From the NCBI GenBank assembly GCA_047967505.1, contig CM106541.1: a stretch of DNA of 64,000 bases; one strand, written 5' to 3'. Positions 1-12,109 of the stretch are shown piece by piece. The stretch's first letter is position 1. Every line of letters starts with the position of its first letter. The translations under genes and the position numbers were made by a program. The notes beneath the pieces are model-generated. The model saw only the letters and a list, made by a program, of their open reading frames with translations. It was not told the DNA's origin and made no database searches. Source of the DNA: Dipteris shenzhenensis (Eukaryota > Polypodiophyta > Polypodiopsida > Gleicheniales).

Positions 1-94
1 GGATCATAAAAATAGATATGTGTGCACAATAGTTATCATGTGATCATTATCTCATACATTGTGATCCCCTTAGACTAGTCATTTGTGAGAAGGT

Positions 95-1330
95 GATGGC
101 TTCCTCTAGCGACGGCGGCCCTAGCAATGGCGGCTCAGATAAGGTGGTTTCTTGATCTTCTCCTCCTGAAGCTCTCACATCTCATCCCCCCAGTCCCCAT
201 CCCATCAGTCTTGTGGAGTCTTATCAGATAGACATCAGCAGTGCCTCGAATACCATCATGCAAGATGTAGCTCATGATAAGCACGATACCCCTCGTCCCC
301 CCTTCACCCTTAAACCTAGATGAAAACAACATTCTTCAACTCAAACAAGGTGGCAGAGAGACAGACGCCTTAGCGTAAGCTTCTCTCCGAGTTCAAAACC
401 TCTCCGACTAGTAATTTTTTCAGTAATAGCTAGAGCAAAGACAAACCTCTCTTCGTCTCCTTCGTTGCAAAGGATCCTCGTCCCAATGGAGCCCCCAAGT
501 CCGCAGTGCACTAGGTCTCCCGAAAGGGAACCCCATGCCAGAGCTGCCGAAGAGCACCTATGTTGCTGCTATCAGTGGAGGAGGGAGAAGCCTTTTCAAG
601 TCTTCACCGATGCTGAGATAGTCAGCCTGGGAGCAGCTCTCACTATGAGCCAAGAGAATCTTCAGTGGCACCCTGCCCTCCTTTGCCTGTAAAACCCGTG
701 AAGCTCTCTACCGCCTCTGATCCAAATGCTACAAAGGCTGCAGAGCCTCTCAAAGGTAAGCTTCCAATAGTCAAAGTACACAATGGACTACTTAATGAAA
801 CGATGAAATAGCTTTGTTCATGTGCTGTCGTAAGATATATTCACGGCCCCAAGCCACCTGCACTTTTCTTGTAAGGATGGGTCCATAATTTCTGGTCGCG
901 TAAAGGTCTAGTTGTCACAACCATTCGCTTCCTTAGAAATGGGTATATCATCTTCATATTTGAACAGTCAGAGATGGCGACAAAAGTAGTTCAAAAAGGA
1001 ACGCGGATTATTAGAAATTAGCCTTTGTCAGCTCTAGGAGCCCTCCTTTAGCCCCGATTCCCCACCTTTGCGCACTGCTTGGCCAGTTCCTCGGTGTGGA
1101 AACAAAGAAGTTTATAAGCCCTCAAGGTAACCCTCAAGCCTGTGGACCTCTCCTCTGACCCTCCTAGTGCCATTCGTATCCTCGACGGGGACGGAGCTGA
1201 GTTGATCCAAAAAGTGTTCTTCAAGAACATTCCTAACTCCTGCTTCCTCTGTGGTATGGGAGGTCACTTTATCAAGGATAGTCCATCCAGAAATAACCGG
1301 AAAAAAGAAAAACCGGACACGTCCCAATAG
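95..1330 (+). pseudogene. LINE ORF1 (gag-like, zinc knuckle) relic
   Basis: The frame opens with a Ser/Gly-rich stretch (MASSSDGGPSNGG, about 95-135) that soon meets a stop. A weak DUF4283-like region follows at about 780-1130. The best signal is at 1225-1275, CFLCGMGGHFIKDSP, a CCHC zinc knuckle whose last cysteine has become serine. ORF1 proteins of plant LINEs bind the element RNA. Stops and frame changes throughout show that this is a relic. The assignment rests mainly on the knuckle and on the endonuclease and RT that follow. Confidence 0.65.
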
Positions 1331-1779
1331 AACCCTTAGGAAACCAAGGACACACAGACCCCTTCTAAGCATCCAGTCCCTTCCCCTGCAATGGAACGAA
1401 AGGAGGTTCAGAGCAAAGTAACCTTTGAGAACCCAAGGGGGGAGAAAGAGTTACTGCAAGGGAAGAACAGATGGAAGACAATTCTAGTGAGGAAGAATTT
1501 GTGATCGCCACCCAACATTTTGAGGCACAATTGGAGCGTGCAGAACACGAGTCAATTGATAAAGAGGGTCCTCCCTTCACAGTTGTCAAAGGCAAAAAAT
1601 CAACCAGATTAGGGTAGGCAAAGGCACAAGCTGATGAGGTAAACGATAGAGGAAAGGAACTCAGTTCAATTGAAAGGGAGAAAAGAAGGATGTCGAGAGG
1701 TTTTGCTCTTTCTCCCCAGAACAGTCCAGTAAGCTTCAAGAAGAAGAGAAACAAAAACTCTCCTCAATGATGCAAGACA

Positions 1780-2515
1780 ACTTCTCCTTCCTTAGCATCA
1801 ATGTTCAGGGCTTAATAAATGACCTCAAGCCCACCATCCTTAAAAGGTGGCTAAAAACGTCATGTCTTAGACCCGATTTCTTAGCACTTCAAGAGGTCAA
1901 AGTTTCTGGGGATAATCTACATTGGTAGCTCAGCCAAATTGACAACAAAAGATAGTGGTTTTGTACCAACCATGAAGAAGGGAGAGGTGGAGCCATCTTA
2001 GGGGTAGCTGGTCACCTTGTTGAGGTAGTCACGCGCCCACTACGCCTTTTTGAGTCTGCTGAGATTGGTGTTGACTTTTCCCACTCTCAACTTCGGTGTC
2101 ATATATTCTCCATTTATGCCCCTAATGCCACGAGGGAGCGAGCTCTTCTTTGGGAGGGAAAGATTCTTCAAAATAACGCTATTTTACTAGGTGATTTTAA
2201 CATGGTAAAGTCCCGCAGGGATAGATGAAATGACATAGGTAACACACTAGGAGGCATGGAACTTTCTTTTTGGACTGCCCTAAAAGATTCTGCAGTTCTC
2301 ATTGACATCTCTGAAGACACCTCCTTCACCTAGACTAACAATCAATTGGGCCCTCTCCACAGGAAAGCAAGGATAGATAGGATGTATTGCTCAAGTGACA
2401 TTGTTGATTCAGCCTTGTGTACCAAGAGCTTAGCCCTTGCTTCACTTCCCTTCTCGGACCACAAACCAATTCTAATTACTCTAGACAAAAGTCAGGGAAA
2501 GAGAAGAAAGTCATG
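1780..2515 (+). pseudogene. LINE endonuclease (EEP family) domain relic
   Basis: The landmarks of an exonuclease-endonuclease-phosphatase domain appear in order: LSINVQGL at about 1792, an LQEVK metal-binding glutamate motif near 1888, SIYAPN near 2107, LLGDFN near 2188 and the catalytic SDHKP near 2455. In LINEs this domain nicks the target DNA to prime reverse transcription. In-frame stops near 1928, 1953, 2226 and 2333 disable it. The catalytic motifs outlast the open frame, which fits an element that was active before it decayed. Confidence 0.8.
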
Positions 2516-2959
2516 GTTCAAGGCTAACCCTTTCTTCTTTCGTTTACCCTATGTCCAATAAGAGGTAGCTAGGATATGGGAAAAAGCTTTTGATGGCACA
2601 GCCACTATAACTGAAAAGTGGGTTAGGGCTACAGAAAGAACGGGTACCTTAAGTCTATCAAGAAGCGAGCAAAAATCACTAGAGCTGCTAGACGAGCAAA
2701 AATTGAAGATCAAATCAAACTTCTAGAGGAGGACAAAACAACTCAGGGACAGGAAAGACTCAAAGCCTTTAGAGACAGAGCCTAGATAGAAGCCACCATC
2801 GAGTAGCGCAATCCAAAGTTTACACAAGAGAATGGTGGGCAGGGAAAGGTGACAGGACAAATGATGAAATGTTTAGAAGCCTTAGGAAAAAGTAGGCCTA
2901 GTAATTGATAGATACTTTGTTACACAAAGGCCGACTAATCTAGGATCCGAAAGAGATTG

Positions 2960-4420
2960 GTCAGACTGTGGCGGAGCACTTCCAGAGGATTCTTGGGGAA
3001 CCTGGAACCCTTTCCACGGATAAACTCAGAGCAAGAGAAAAATGTCAGTTGGCTAGGAGGAGCACTATCCAAAGATTTGATTCCATATTTTTAGACAAGG
3101 AACTCTCCCTTGAAGAGTTAAAATGTGCAGCCACTACCATGGGAAGGGGGAAAACTTTTGGTGAAGATGGACTTTGAATCGAATTTTACCAAGTTTTTTG
3201 GGACACTGTGGGCCTGCACCTTCTCCTCCTTTGGCAAGAGTCTAAATCAAAAGGATTCCTTGACTCACGGATAAACACAAGTATGATTAAATTGATCCCC
3301 AAAGGGGGCCCCAAGGAAGTTCTTAAGAATTGGAGACCTCTCACCATGCTCAAAATTTTTGCTAAAGCTCTAGCCATCAGGCTTAAATTCAAAATAAAAG
3401 ACTAGATAAGGGAAGAGCAAAAAGGTTTCATCCAAGATAGACACATCTTAGAGGCCATTTTAAACCTCTAGGAAGGACAGGAGCATGCAGATGAGACAAA
3501 CCCCACGATATTTGTTTTTTTAAAATAGAATTTGATAAAGCCTACGACAGAATGGAGTGGGATTTGTTTTGTCCTCCCTTCAAGACATGGGAGCAGGTTC
3601 TAGTTTTATCTCATCCATTGATACTCTGTTGAACAGAAGGTGGAAGTTAATGGATCAATCTCCTCCTCGTTTATGCTTAAAAGGTCTATTAGACACAATT
3701 GCCCTTTAGCGCCTCTCCTCTTCGCCATTGCGGCAGATGTTCTTGGTTGGCTCATCAAGGAGGAAGAAGACACTGGGAACATTAGAGGTATCCAAGTGGG
3801 AAACGGAGTACAAATAGTGTACCAGCAATTTGCAAATGAACACGAACCTTACACCAAGCAATGACATCAAATCAATTGAGGGCGTTCTTAGGTGTTTGGA
3901 CACTTTTTGCACAGCATCGAGATCTAAAATTAATCATGAGAAAATAGGAGTCTTTGGAACCAGGGTGGCTCCTCCCCAAATTCTCATAGAAAAAGGATGT
4001 AAGATTCTCAAGGAGGGTGAGATCTTTTATCTCCTTGGGATTCCAATGGATTTCAGATGCACAAACAAAGACAGATGGGATTGGGTAATTGATAAGATCA
4101 GGGACAAAATCAACAGATGGCAAGGGCTACAACCTTCACTAGCCAGGAGAAAGTTCGTGCTAAACCACTACATTTACCCATCCATACTGTATTTTATAGC
4201 TTGTTGGTTCCCAACGAGAAAACAGTTTGACCAACTCAACAGATTGTTCCCAACCTTCTTGTGGGGGGGCTCCTTAGAGCATTTTAGAAGCTCCAACGTT
4301 AGATGGAATTTTTGTACTCTGCCAAAGATAGAAGGGGGTCTAGGAGTGGTGGATGTCAAAAAATCATCATGAAGATTTATGGCTCCGTGGGATTCTAAAA
4401 GCCTATCAAAATCTTGAATC
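2960..4420 (+). pseudogene. LINE reverse transcriptase relic
   Basis: Recognisable blocks are KLIPKGG..EVLKNWRPLTML (about 3290-3350), EQKGFIQDRHILEA (about 3415-3455), an FDKAYDRMEWD block (about 3530-3560) and KINHEKIGVFGT (about 3930-3960). The thumb-side block LLGIPMDF..D RW and LFPTFLWGG lies at 4030-4275. The catalytic FADD box appears as FANE at about 3832, so both metal-binding aspartates are lost. Stops and frame changes, for example near 3175, 3403 and 3470, confirm that it is dead. Confidence 0.85.
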
Positions 4421-4599
4421 AGTTTGGGCTTCCCTGCTTTTGAAAAATGTGAGGAAAGTCAAACCTAATCGATGTAGGCACTGGAAAGAGATTCCTCTAG
4501 GATCCCTCCTCTTCGGGTAAGAAAGGTGTTTCATGAAAGGGTCAGAGCTACGGAAAGGAATGTGGAGAGCCTGAGAAAGTATGCAATCTTTTTTTAAAT

Positions 4600-5400
4600 G
4601 GAAGGGTTTTACAAGGAAAACATGCACCTTCTGCAGTCAAGACTCAATCTTCTCGGTTCTGTTTAGCGCTCAACCGCTAAGAGAGGACCAGCTTAAAGCA
4701 GCTCTCAGACTAAGCAAGAGTGGGGTCAAAGTCTAGGGAGATCTCTGGGACCGTGTTTAAGGTAAGTGGCACAACAATAATTTCCTCCTGGTATCATACA
4801 GACTAACCAAATTTGATCTTCTTCTCGTAAAGGAATGGTAGGATCTTTGGACCAGAGAAAACCTCCCCTGGCTAGGAGGTCGACTACCTCCCTCTACGAG
4901 AGAATTTAGGTGGGCGGGTCAACAAAATCTTTCACCGGTCCCAATCTTCAATGATGGATAGGAGGATATGATAGCTAGACTCAATAAAACATGGTAGAGG
5001 AGAGACGATACTAACAATTAGTCTCTCAAATTCTCCAAAGTCTGGGATAGAGAGATTTCTAAGAAGCAATCGTGCCTTCTTTGGCTCATGCTACACTAAG
5101 GAATCTGCACCGCAGTCCTTGAGCCCAAAAAGTCGGTCATGGGAATGGCTAGTGTAAACATTGCAATAGAGCCTCTTAGCTACTCGGTCATACTGCTCGG
5201 AGACTCTCCTAACAAGGGTCTGCAAAATTGGAATGTCATTAGAGCTGCATCACTTTGATCGATTTGTCTTCAGAGATGCAATAAACTGTTTAATAATGTT
5301 CTAATGGATACTAAAAGTGTTTTTAAATCATTATGTCTGACCACAAGAACGAAGAGCTAATGTCAAGAAACTCGGCCTTCTACACACCCAAACCCAAGAC
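4600..5400 (+). pseudogene. LINE 3' tail with zf-RVT-like region
   Basis: After the RT a CTFC..DS..SVLF motif at about 4622-4670 resembles the zinc-binding zf-RVT region of plant LINEs. A tract reading FSKVWDREISKKQSCLLWLML at about 5035-5095 matches the general pattern of that tail. Frames are broken throughout. I cannot place the exact 3' end. Confidence 0.4.
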
Positions 5401-8240
5401 CACTTCAAGGTTGAAGAGAGACTTGCAAATGAAGAATTCACATTGTTGGACCAAGCCAAGGCACTAGCAGAACTGGTGGAAGCCGAAAAAGAAGAGATTT
5501 TGCGGAGCAATTATGCCCCAGCCCCCTCTGTCTTGCTGACTCCTACTCCCCCCCTCCTTAGCTCCTCTTACATCATCACCTCCTTCTTCCGTTGGCCCAA
5601 AAGTCACTGCAACAATAGTGGATCAGATAAGTTCTCCTCCTGTGCGTCCCTTCAAGAGGCCAATCTTGCATGCAGATCCTTCCAACGTCTCATACAAGGT
5701 TCGTCGAGAAGCACTTACTGTGCAAAGAATTTAGGGAAAGAATGTGTCACCCCATCGCCTCTCTGCAGCTCTTGTTGCTGCTCCTATAGCTCCTAATGCC
5801 TCTCTGTCAGTTCCCATTGAAGTCAAAGAAGAACTAGCCTAGATGTGTATCTTATGAGGAAAACTTCCCGGACCAGATCATGTTCTTTTACCTTCCTGAG
5901 GTCTACATGTTTGCAATCACGTTTCCTTGCATTGATAGTATGTATGATGCCTATCAAAGAAAGTTTTTTTGTTGATAACGCACAGTTGTATATAATCTTT
6001 CTGATAAATTATAATATAACCCTCATTTTTGGAAAAAAAAAAGTTATCATGTTGGCTAATATTTATCATGTGTGGGGTTGATTCTCCATTATGTGCTCCA
6101 TAATTCAAGTGTTGATAAAAACTATTTCATGTTAAAGTGTCTCTCAACCTATGTACATGATTATAGCAAACATGAGTATGAGAACAAATAACTTTAATCC
6201 GAGTCTTAGACTATGAAGATGTTGATAAGCATAGTAAAAAAAAGCAAGTCTAACTTCAAGGAATCGACCCTAAAGGTGTGAGAATTTGGTCTCATAGCCT
6301 TAGAGATCTTGATCTTGTGAACAAAGAGAGAAGAATAAATGATTATCTTGCCTACACTATAAAGGGCTTTGCATCTACCTAGGTATTCTACATTCAAATT
6401 TCAACTAAAGTGTCTCTTAAACTTCCAAATATGGCTCTATCTATTAGATAAGATCAAGGTGTTTGTGTGCACCTCCAACATTGGCTTAGAATTTCTTTGA
6501 TCCATCTTCAAGATGCTCACTATGCAAGAAAGCTTTTAAATAGTCCTTACTATGATTGCATTACATGACTTGGAATTCTCTTGTGGTTTTTGAACACATA
6601 CTTATTCATCACCTTCAAAGATGAATTTCTCAAATCTTTTCCTTAGTGGCTCTTGACCCGCGACCTTCAAATCCAACTTGGCATTCAATACCTACATCTA
6701 CGAGCTAAGGTATTGCAAGAGCCATTTAGGAAGCTTCTTATGGGTTTGGCTTGAAATTTCAAGCAACGGCAAAAATTCACACAAAATATGACATAACAAC
6801 AAGAACACTACAATCTCAATGGCTTAGAGAGGACAAACGATGTCCTTGGCAGGGATCCATGGATCATTATGTATTATGTTGGCTATCAAGTCTTTGCATC
6901 AACATAGATTGGGGTTGACATAGGTAAAGGCAATGCGACGAGACAATAGAGTGACTAGATAATGAAAGCACCTTTTCAAGGTGGCAATAGGCTCCCTAAA
7001 ATTGACCCTCTTGTAGGTTCACCAAAATCATGACTTTCCCTTGTTTAAAGGAGCTACACCTACAAGGGGGTGTAAAAATAAATCATTCACAAGTCGCGAT
7101 CTCTCTAAATTGAAATTAGACTTATAATTTTATGCATTCCTCAATGCACCTACATTAATTGTAAAAAATCCATATAAAAATTTAATTTAGAGCTTGTAAT
7201 CTCAAGTCGAGACTCTCTTAATATTGGGGCTCATGATTACATAAGTGATCATTATAACCACCATGACATTGTGAGTCAATGAGGGGGGTATTGATGTTTT
7301 ATTGAAACTTGATCAAAAGTCTCAAACTTGAACATGGATCAAAAGATTTAAAGTTCACACGTGAACACATGGAATTTCTTGGTTTTCAAAGGATCGATTA
7401 TTAGAGAAGGCCATTGCAACATTCAATTGACATCTCTCTACTCTAAATTTTCAAAAATAGTTACTATTTCTTTACGACTATGGAGCTCTATTTTTATGGG
7501 TGTACAATATTTATTTTATTTTAGGAACTGGTTCTTTCATAAAAAGAACTAGATAAAGAAGTGTGAATAAGGAAGATATGTTTGAAAATAGATTCATGTT
7601 CAAGAGGATTAAACTAAAACACATTCATAGCTAAACTTACAATAATTTTTTTGAAGAGAGAATGGAAGTATTCGAGACTTGTAAAGGTTTCCATGCATTG
7701 CAATGGTTTGAAGTTAGTTGCAAAAGCAAAACATGTGCTAGTTGTCTATAACCGTCTGCCCATTGGATTGTAAACAAATTCTAATTGGATTCCAATCATT
7801 TGAGTCTTCCCATTGAGGAATGTGTTGAGGAATGTTCAAAGTGGAATGCTCTATGAACCTTTTACAAAGTGCAAACCCGGCAACGTTCAACTAAATTTGC
7901 ATGAAAGAGAGAGAGATAGATTCTACAATAACAATTGGCTCCTTCAATTTTGCTATAACTTGCAACCCACAGATTGATATATCTAGCACAACATATCTTA
8001 ATCAATATTAGGAGATCAAGATCAAAGTTAGAGGATAAATCATCATCGAATACATCATGCTAGAGAGGTAAATAAAATAGTTCCAAAATTACAACTCTAT
8101 GTTGTGTCTTTCCTCGGAATCATGCGAAGCACCATTGGCATCCATGTCTTCAATGGTTGTGGCCTCATGTGGAAGACCCCTCCCACTCCATTGATTGACA
8201 TTCAAAGCATCCAAGCCCCTAACCAAGTAGTCAGTAAGGA
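5400..8240. other. Unassigned AT-rich sequence
   Basis: Only short, unrecognised open frames occur here. A Pro/Ser-rich frame lies at 5443-5796 and an A-run at 6032-6041. It may contain old TE debris, but I recognise no domain, terminal repeat or gene. Confidence 0.4.
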
Positions 8241-8244
8241 GCTC

Positions 8245-9345
8245 TTATGTAAACTTCCCTGTCAACATACGTGGATAACATACCTGGCATCTACAACCAT
8301 GCCTCGCACCATACATGGATGACTCATTAGTGGCAAGGTCCATATCCTCGCCAAGTATCATGTTGTGCATGATGCAACATTTGCGGGCTATGTTCTTTGG
8401 TGTTGGATGGGATATCTTCCTCAACAACAAGTAGCGCCACTTCATCTTGAGACGACCAAATGCTCGTTCAACCAATGCGAGATGAAGAAAGCCAAAAATT
8501 ATAGTCCTTCTTGAGAGCTCCCATCCACGAAGTCCTCCCCACCAAGATATACACCTCGATGCACACAATGGAATAGAGCACAATTATGAAGCAAATGGTT
8601 GTCATTTGAGCTCCTTGGCCACCGAGTGAAGGCATCAAGAAAGCACATGTTGGAGTCAACCATTGCTTGCAAGAACATGGAGATGTTCTTGTCTTTGTCA
8701 TACCAAGTGGCACTACACTCGTCCTTAGGCACCTCCATCTCTATGTGGGTTACATCCATGGCACCAAAAACTTTGGGGAGGCCATGTCAGTGATAGAATC
8801 CCTACTTCACTCGGGCAACTTCAGATGAAGTTTTTGGCCAATATAAGAATTGGTCTTGATAGTTCAGGAGGTCTATCACAAACTCTTTTACAATCTTTGA
8901 AACAATGAACTTTCCTATCCCAAAGTGCTCACTGATATCGATGACCCTATGACCACTAGCAAGATGCAAGACCGCAATGGCCACTTGCTTCTCAATGGGT
9001 AGGAGTCATCCACTAACAATAGTAAGGGAAGAGGGGATGGGGGCCCTACTACAGTTTGGTGGCCAACAAGGCAGAAAGGTCTAAGAGAAGAGTGATACAG
9101 AGATGGAAGATCTCGCTAAACCTTGCATCATCCCCATGTGTGGCCATCACATAGTGATTCCACCAATCCAAGGAGCGAGGTTTGACATAGTAGTCTAAGA
9201 CAACTGAATTGCACCAACTTGAGTGGTAAGGTTGATGAGGGTTGTCTTTAATTAGGAGTGGATGAAGGCAAGAACAAATGGTATGTGGAAGTTGCGAGTA
9301 GAAATAGCAGCTTGCATGGATGAGAAGGAAAATCGAGCAAGACAT
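8245..9345 (-). pseudogene. PIF/Harbinger transposase relic (HARBI1-like)
   Basis: Read on the minus strand, the pieces follow the order of a PIF/Harbinger DDE transposase. They are RSLDWWNHYVMATHGDDARF (about 9190-9105), a helix-turn-helix block VAI..LASGHRVIDISEHFGIGK (about 8980-8910), AMDVTHIEM with the first catalytic Asp (about 8760), MVDSNMCFLDAF with the second Asp (about 8660), and ERAFGRLKMKWR with the catalytic Glu (about 8478-8440). The C-terminal CCIMHNMI block lies at about 8375. The family excises and inserts DNA at TA-rich 3-bp targets together with a Myb-like partner. At least two frame changes break it, and no partner gene or terminal repeat was found. Confidence 0.85.
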
Positions 9346-9417
9346 GCGCTCTTAGAATGGAATAAGGAGATGGAATCTCTGTGAGAAGCATGAAAGTGAT
9401 GCAAATGAGAATATAGT

Positions 9418-9840
9418 GTGATGAAAAGGCTAAGGAGGGTGACGGAAAAGGCCTTCACAACTTGGATTGAAGGTATGGTGCCTTCGACTTGGGATGAAGT
9501 AGAAGAAAGGAGTGAAGAGTGTGAGTGGAGAGAGGGGGGAAGAGAGTGGGGTATAGTGGAAAGGAGTGGAAGGAAGGAGGAGGTCAAGGGATGGAGGAAG
9601 GAAGGAGAAGGAGGTGGAGGGATGGAGTGGAGAATAGTGGGAAGGAGTGGAAGGAAGGTGAAGGAGGTGAAGGAGTGGAAGGAGGAGAAGGAGACAGAGG
9701 TGAGGGAGGCAGAGGGATGGAGTGGAGTATAGTGGGAAGGAGTGCAAGGAAGGAGCAAGAGGTAAAGGATGCAGTGTAGTGTGAAGGAGTGGAAGGAAGG
9801 AGAAGTAGGTGGAGAAGGAGAAGGAGGTGGAGGGAGTGTT
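9418..9840 (+). repeat. Purine-rich minisatellite (GGAGTGGAAGGAAGGAGAAG-like)
   Basis: Degenerate tandem units of about 20-45 bp are built from GGAGTGGAAGGAAGG and GGTGGAGGGATGG. The plus strand is almost all purine. Long open frames on both strands are by-products of this composition. The tract directly abuts the Harbinger relic. Confidence 0.85.
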
Positions 9841-10345
9841 TTTGAAAAAATCGAGGGTGAATTTTGTTTTTTAATTAAAAAAAGGAGGGAGACTTGTGCT
9901 TTTTCATGAAAAAAAATGAGGGGATGTGAAAAACCCCCCTTTTTCAAAAAGAAATGGAGAGACAACTATGTTTTCATAATGGAGGAAGGGGGGGAATATT
10001 TTTTCCATGGACGAAGGGGGGGAATATTTTTGCATACAAAAATATAGGAACTAAGAACGGCCCATCTTCACAAAAATGGCGGGAGATTTATTATTATAAA
10101 AATGGTTAAACAGGGGAGAGGCCCAGTTTTTGAAAGGAGGGGGGGAGGAATTAATGGCCTATAACTGTATAGCCAGTAGAATATCCAATGACCAAAAATG
10201 GGCATTGACCTTGCACTTCAATTGCACATGAACAGCTTGACACCCAAAATCCACACTGACAATTCGCCTCCAACTCACGTCCAGGCCGCACAGGCTATGC
10301 TCTAGGCTGTGCATGTGCACTGGCTCTTAGAGGTACACTTGGAGA
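9840..10345. other. A- and G-run rich spacer
   Basis: The stretch carries homopurine runs and a local duplication of a GAAGGGGGGGAATATTTT unit at about 9985-10032. No gene is recognised. Confidence 0.4.
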
Positions 10346-10349
10346 CAAT

Positions 10350-11560
10350 TCAGTTCCACTTGAAAGTACTTTTGTGCCATTTATAGTTTTGAAGTATTAT
10401 TAAATGTTCTGAAGTACAATTTAAGTGGTTTTGCAATATTATTAAATGGTGCCAAAGTATTGTTAAGTGGTCCAAAAGTTTTATAAAGTAGTATAAAAGT
10501 ACTTGTGATGCTACAAAAGTACTATTAAGTGAACCTAAAGCATTATTAAGTGGTCCTAAACTAGTATTAAGTGGTTCTATAGTACTATGATTGGCAAACA
10601 CATGATAAATTCTTGTCAATGTGTTTGTCAATATGGCCCTTAGGTCCTTCAAATTGATTCAAATGCACTTCTAAGTGTTCTAGAGGGACTATTGATTGGT
10701 TTATAAGCAATTCTTAGATGTACTAAAGGATTATAAGTGGTTCTTAGTGATCCAAAAGTTCTATTAAGTGGTTCTGCAATATTATTAAATGGTGGTAAAG
10801 GACTATTAAGTGGTACAAAAGTACTTGTAAGTGCTACAAAAGTACTATTAAGTTGTCCTGAAGCACTATTAATTTGTCATAAACTAGTATTAAGTGGTTC
10901 TGTAGTACTATTCTTGGAAAACACATGATAAATCCTTGTCAATGTGTTTGTCAATATGGCCCTTAGGTCCTTCAAATTGATTTAGATGCAGTTCTAAGTG
11001 TTCTAGAGGTCCCGAAGTACTATTAAGTGGTCCTGAAGCACTATTAAGTTGTCCTAAACTAGTATTAAGTGGTTCTATAGTACTATTATTGGCAAACACA
11101 TGATAAATCCTTGTCAATGTGTTTGTCAATATGGCCCTTAGTTCCTCAAATTGGTTCAGATGCACTTCTAAAAGTTCTAGAGGTACTATTGACTAGTTTA
11201 TAAGCAATTCTTAGATGTACTAAAGGACTTATGATAAGTGCTTCTTAGTGATCTAGAAGTTCTATTAAGTGGTTTTGCAATATTATTAAATGGTGATGAA
11301 GTACTATTAAGTGGTACAACAGTACTTGTAAGTGCTAAAAAAGTACTATTAAGTGGTCCTGAAACACTATTAAGCAATCTTGAACCACTATTAAGTGGTC
11401 CAGAGGTACATATTAGTGCTTCTAAGTGGTCTTGAAGCACTATTAAGTGGTCTTGAAGTGCTCTTAAGTAGACTTGAAGCACTATTAAGTGCTTTTGCAG
11501 TACTATTAAATAGTAATTAACTACTATTAAGCGATCTGGAAGTACTATTAGTGGTCATTC
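10350..11560. repeat. 21-bp-unit degenerate satellite with higher-order repeats
   Basis: A unit close to AAGTACTATTAAGTGGTCCTG repeats with a 21-bp period. Because 21 is a multiple of three, it gives open frames with heptad-like peptides of the LLSGPEV type on one strand. A separate block of about 95 bp, starting GGCAAACACATGATAAAT and running through TGTGTTTGTCAATATGGCCC, recurs at about 10590, 10916 and 11093, so the array has a higher-order structure. The unit contains the small palindrome AGTACT. No gene is inferred from the open frames. Confidence 0.85.
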
Positions 11561-11569
11561 TTTAACACT

Positions 11570-12083
11570 TTTGTCCATCCTATTGTTACATATGATGAAA
11601 GAAGCAAGATGGGTTTGTCAGGAGGCCAGAGCTATCAACGTTCTCTCAAAGAATTTGCTCATTTGAATGAACACATAACATTGTTTGTAATGCACTTTTG
11701 ATGTGGATCTCATTACATTGGATGTGTTTAACATGAGAAATCAAATGAGATCAACATGGAAAGTGGACTACAAATGATGTTCAAGTCTCCAAAATTTCCC
11801 TTGGCCCAAATTGGACTAGATCTTTTCAAAAGAGAGAGCAAAGGAGAACCTACTTCCTGTGTGAAAAGGGAAATGCAAAATCAAAGAACAAAATCATTGT
11901 TGATGTTTAAGATTTGACCACAAACTAGAAGGCTTGAATTGCACATGCAAGCTTGATACCCGCCTAACCCTAACCCTAAGGGGTTCACATGTATATCTTC
12001 ATCTTCAGTGTCAATACACTTACTGTACAGGTAGCTATATCATGTGCACTCCTCTCTCTCTCCCTCTCTCACTTCTGCTATCA
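11570..12083 (+). mobile_element. Probable 3' part of a Ty1/copia-type LTR
   Basis: The stretch ends in a CT-rich leader and TATCA directly before a primer-binding-site-like sequence, as expected of the U5 end of a copia LTR. It also holds a 2.5-copy CCCTAA run at about 11966. No matching 3' LTR was found, so the left boundary is unknown. Confidence 0.4.
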
Positions 12084-12096
12084 TGGTATTAGAGCC
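12084..12096 (+). promoter_or_regulatory. Retrotransposon primer binding site (initiator-tRNA-Met type)
   Basis: TGGTATTAGAGCC differs by one base from the common plant copia PBS TGGTATCAGAGCC, which pairs with the 3' end of initiator tRNA-Met. It sits immediately after an LTR-like CA end. Confidence 0.55.
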
Positions 12097-12109
12097 AATG
12101 GTGCTCCCA

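Larger units (their letters stand above)
95..5400 (+). mobile_element. Decayed plant LINE (L1-like non-LTR retrotransposon)
   Basis: Translations on the plus strand give, in the order expected for a plant L1-type LINE, an ORF1/gag region with a zinc knuckle, an apurinic endonuclease, a reverse transcriptase and a distal zinc-finger-like tail. The reading frame changes several times and carries many stops, so the copy cannot move. No target-site duplication was found. The left edge is set at the probable ORF1 start; the right edge is soft, because LINE-tail-like sequence fades near 5400 and an A-run lies at about 6032-6041. The family is known to copy itself by target-primed reverse transcription. 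Confidence 0.85.

Noticed and set aside
9252-9965. Long Ser/Pro/Leu-rich minus-strand frame of 237 codons
   Set aside because: It is the complement of the purine minisatellite and runs over the Harbinger relic in another frame; no motif.
11960-11985. CCTAACCCTAACCCTAA telomere-like run
   Set aside because: Only about 2.5 units and of the CCCTAA type rather than the usual plant CCCTAAA; most likely chance or an old fragment.
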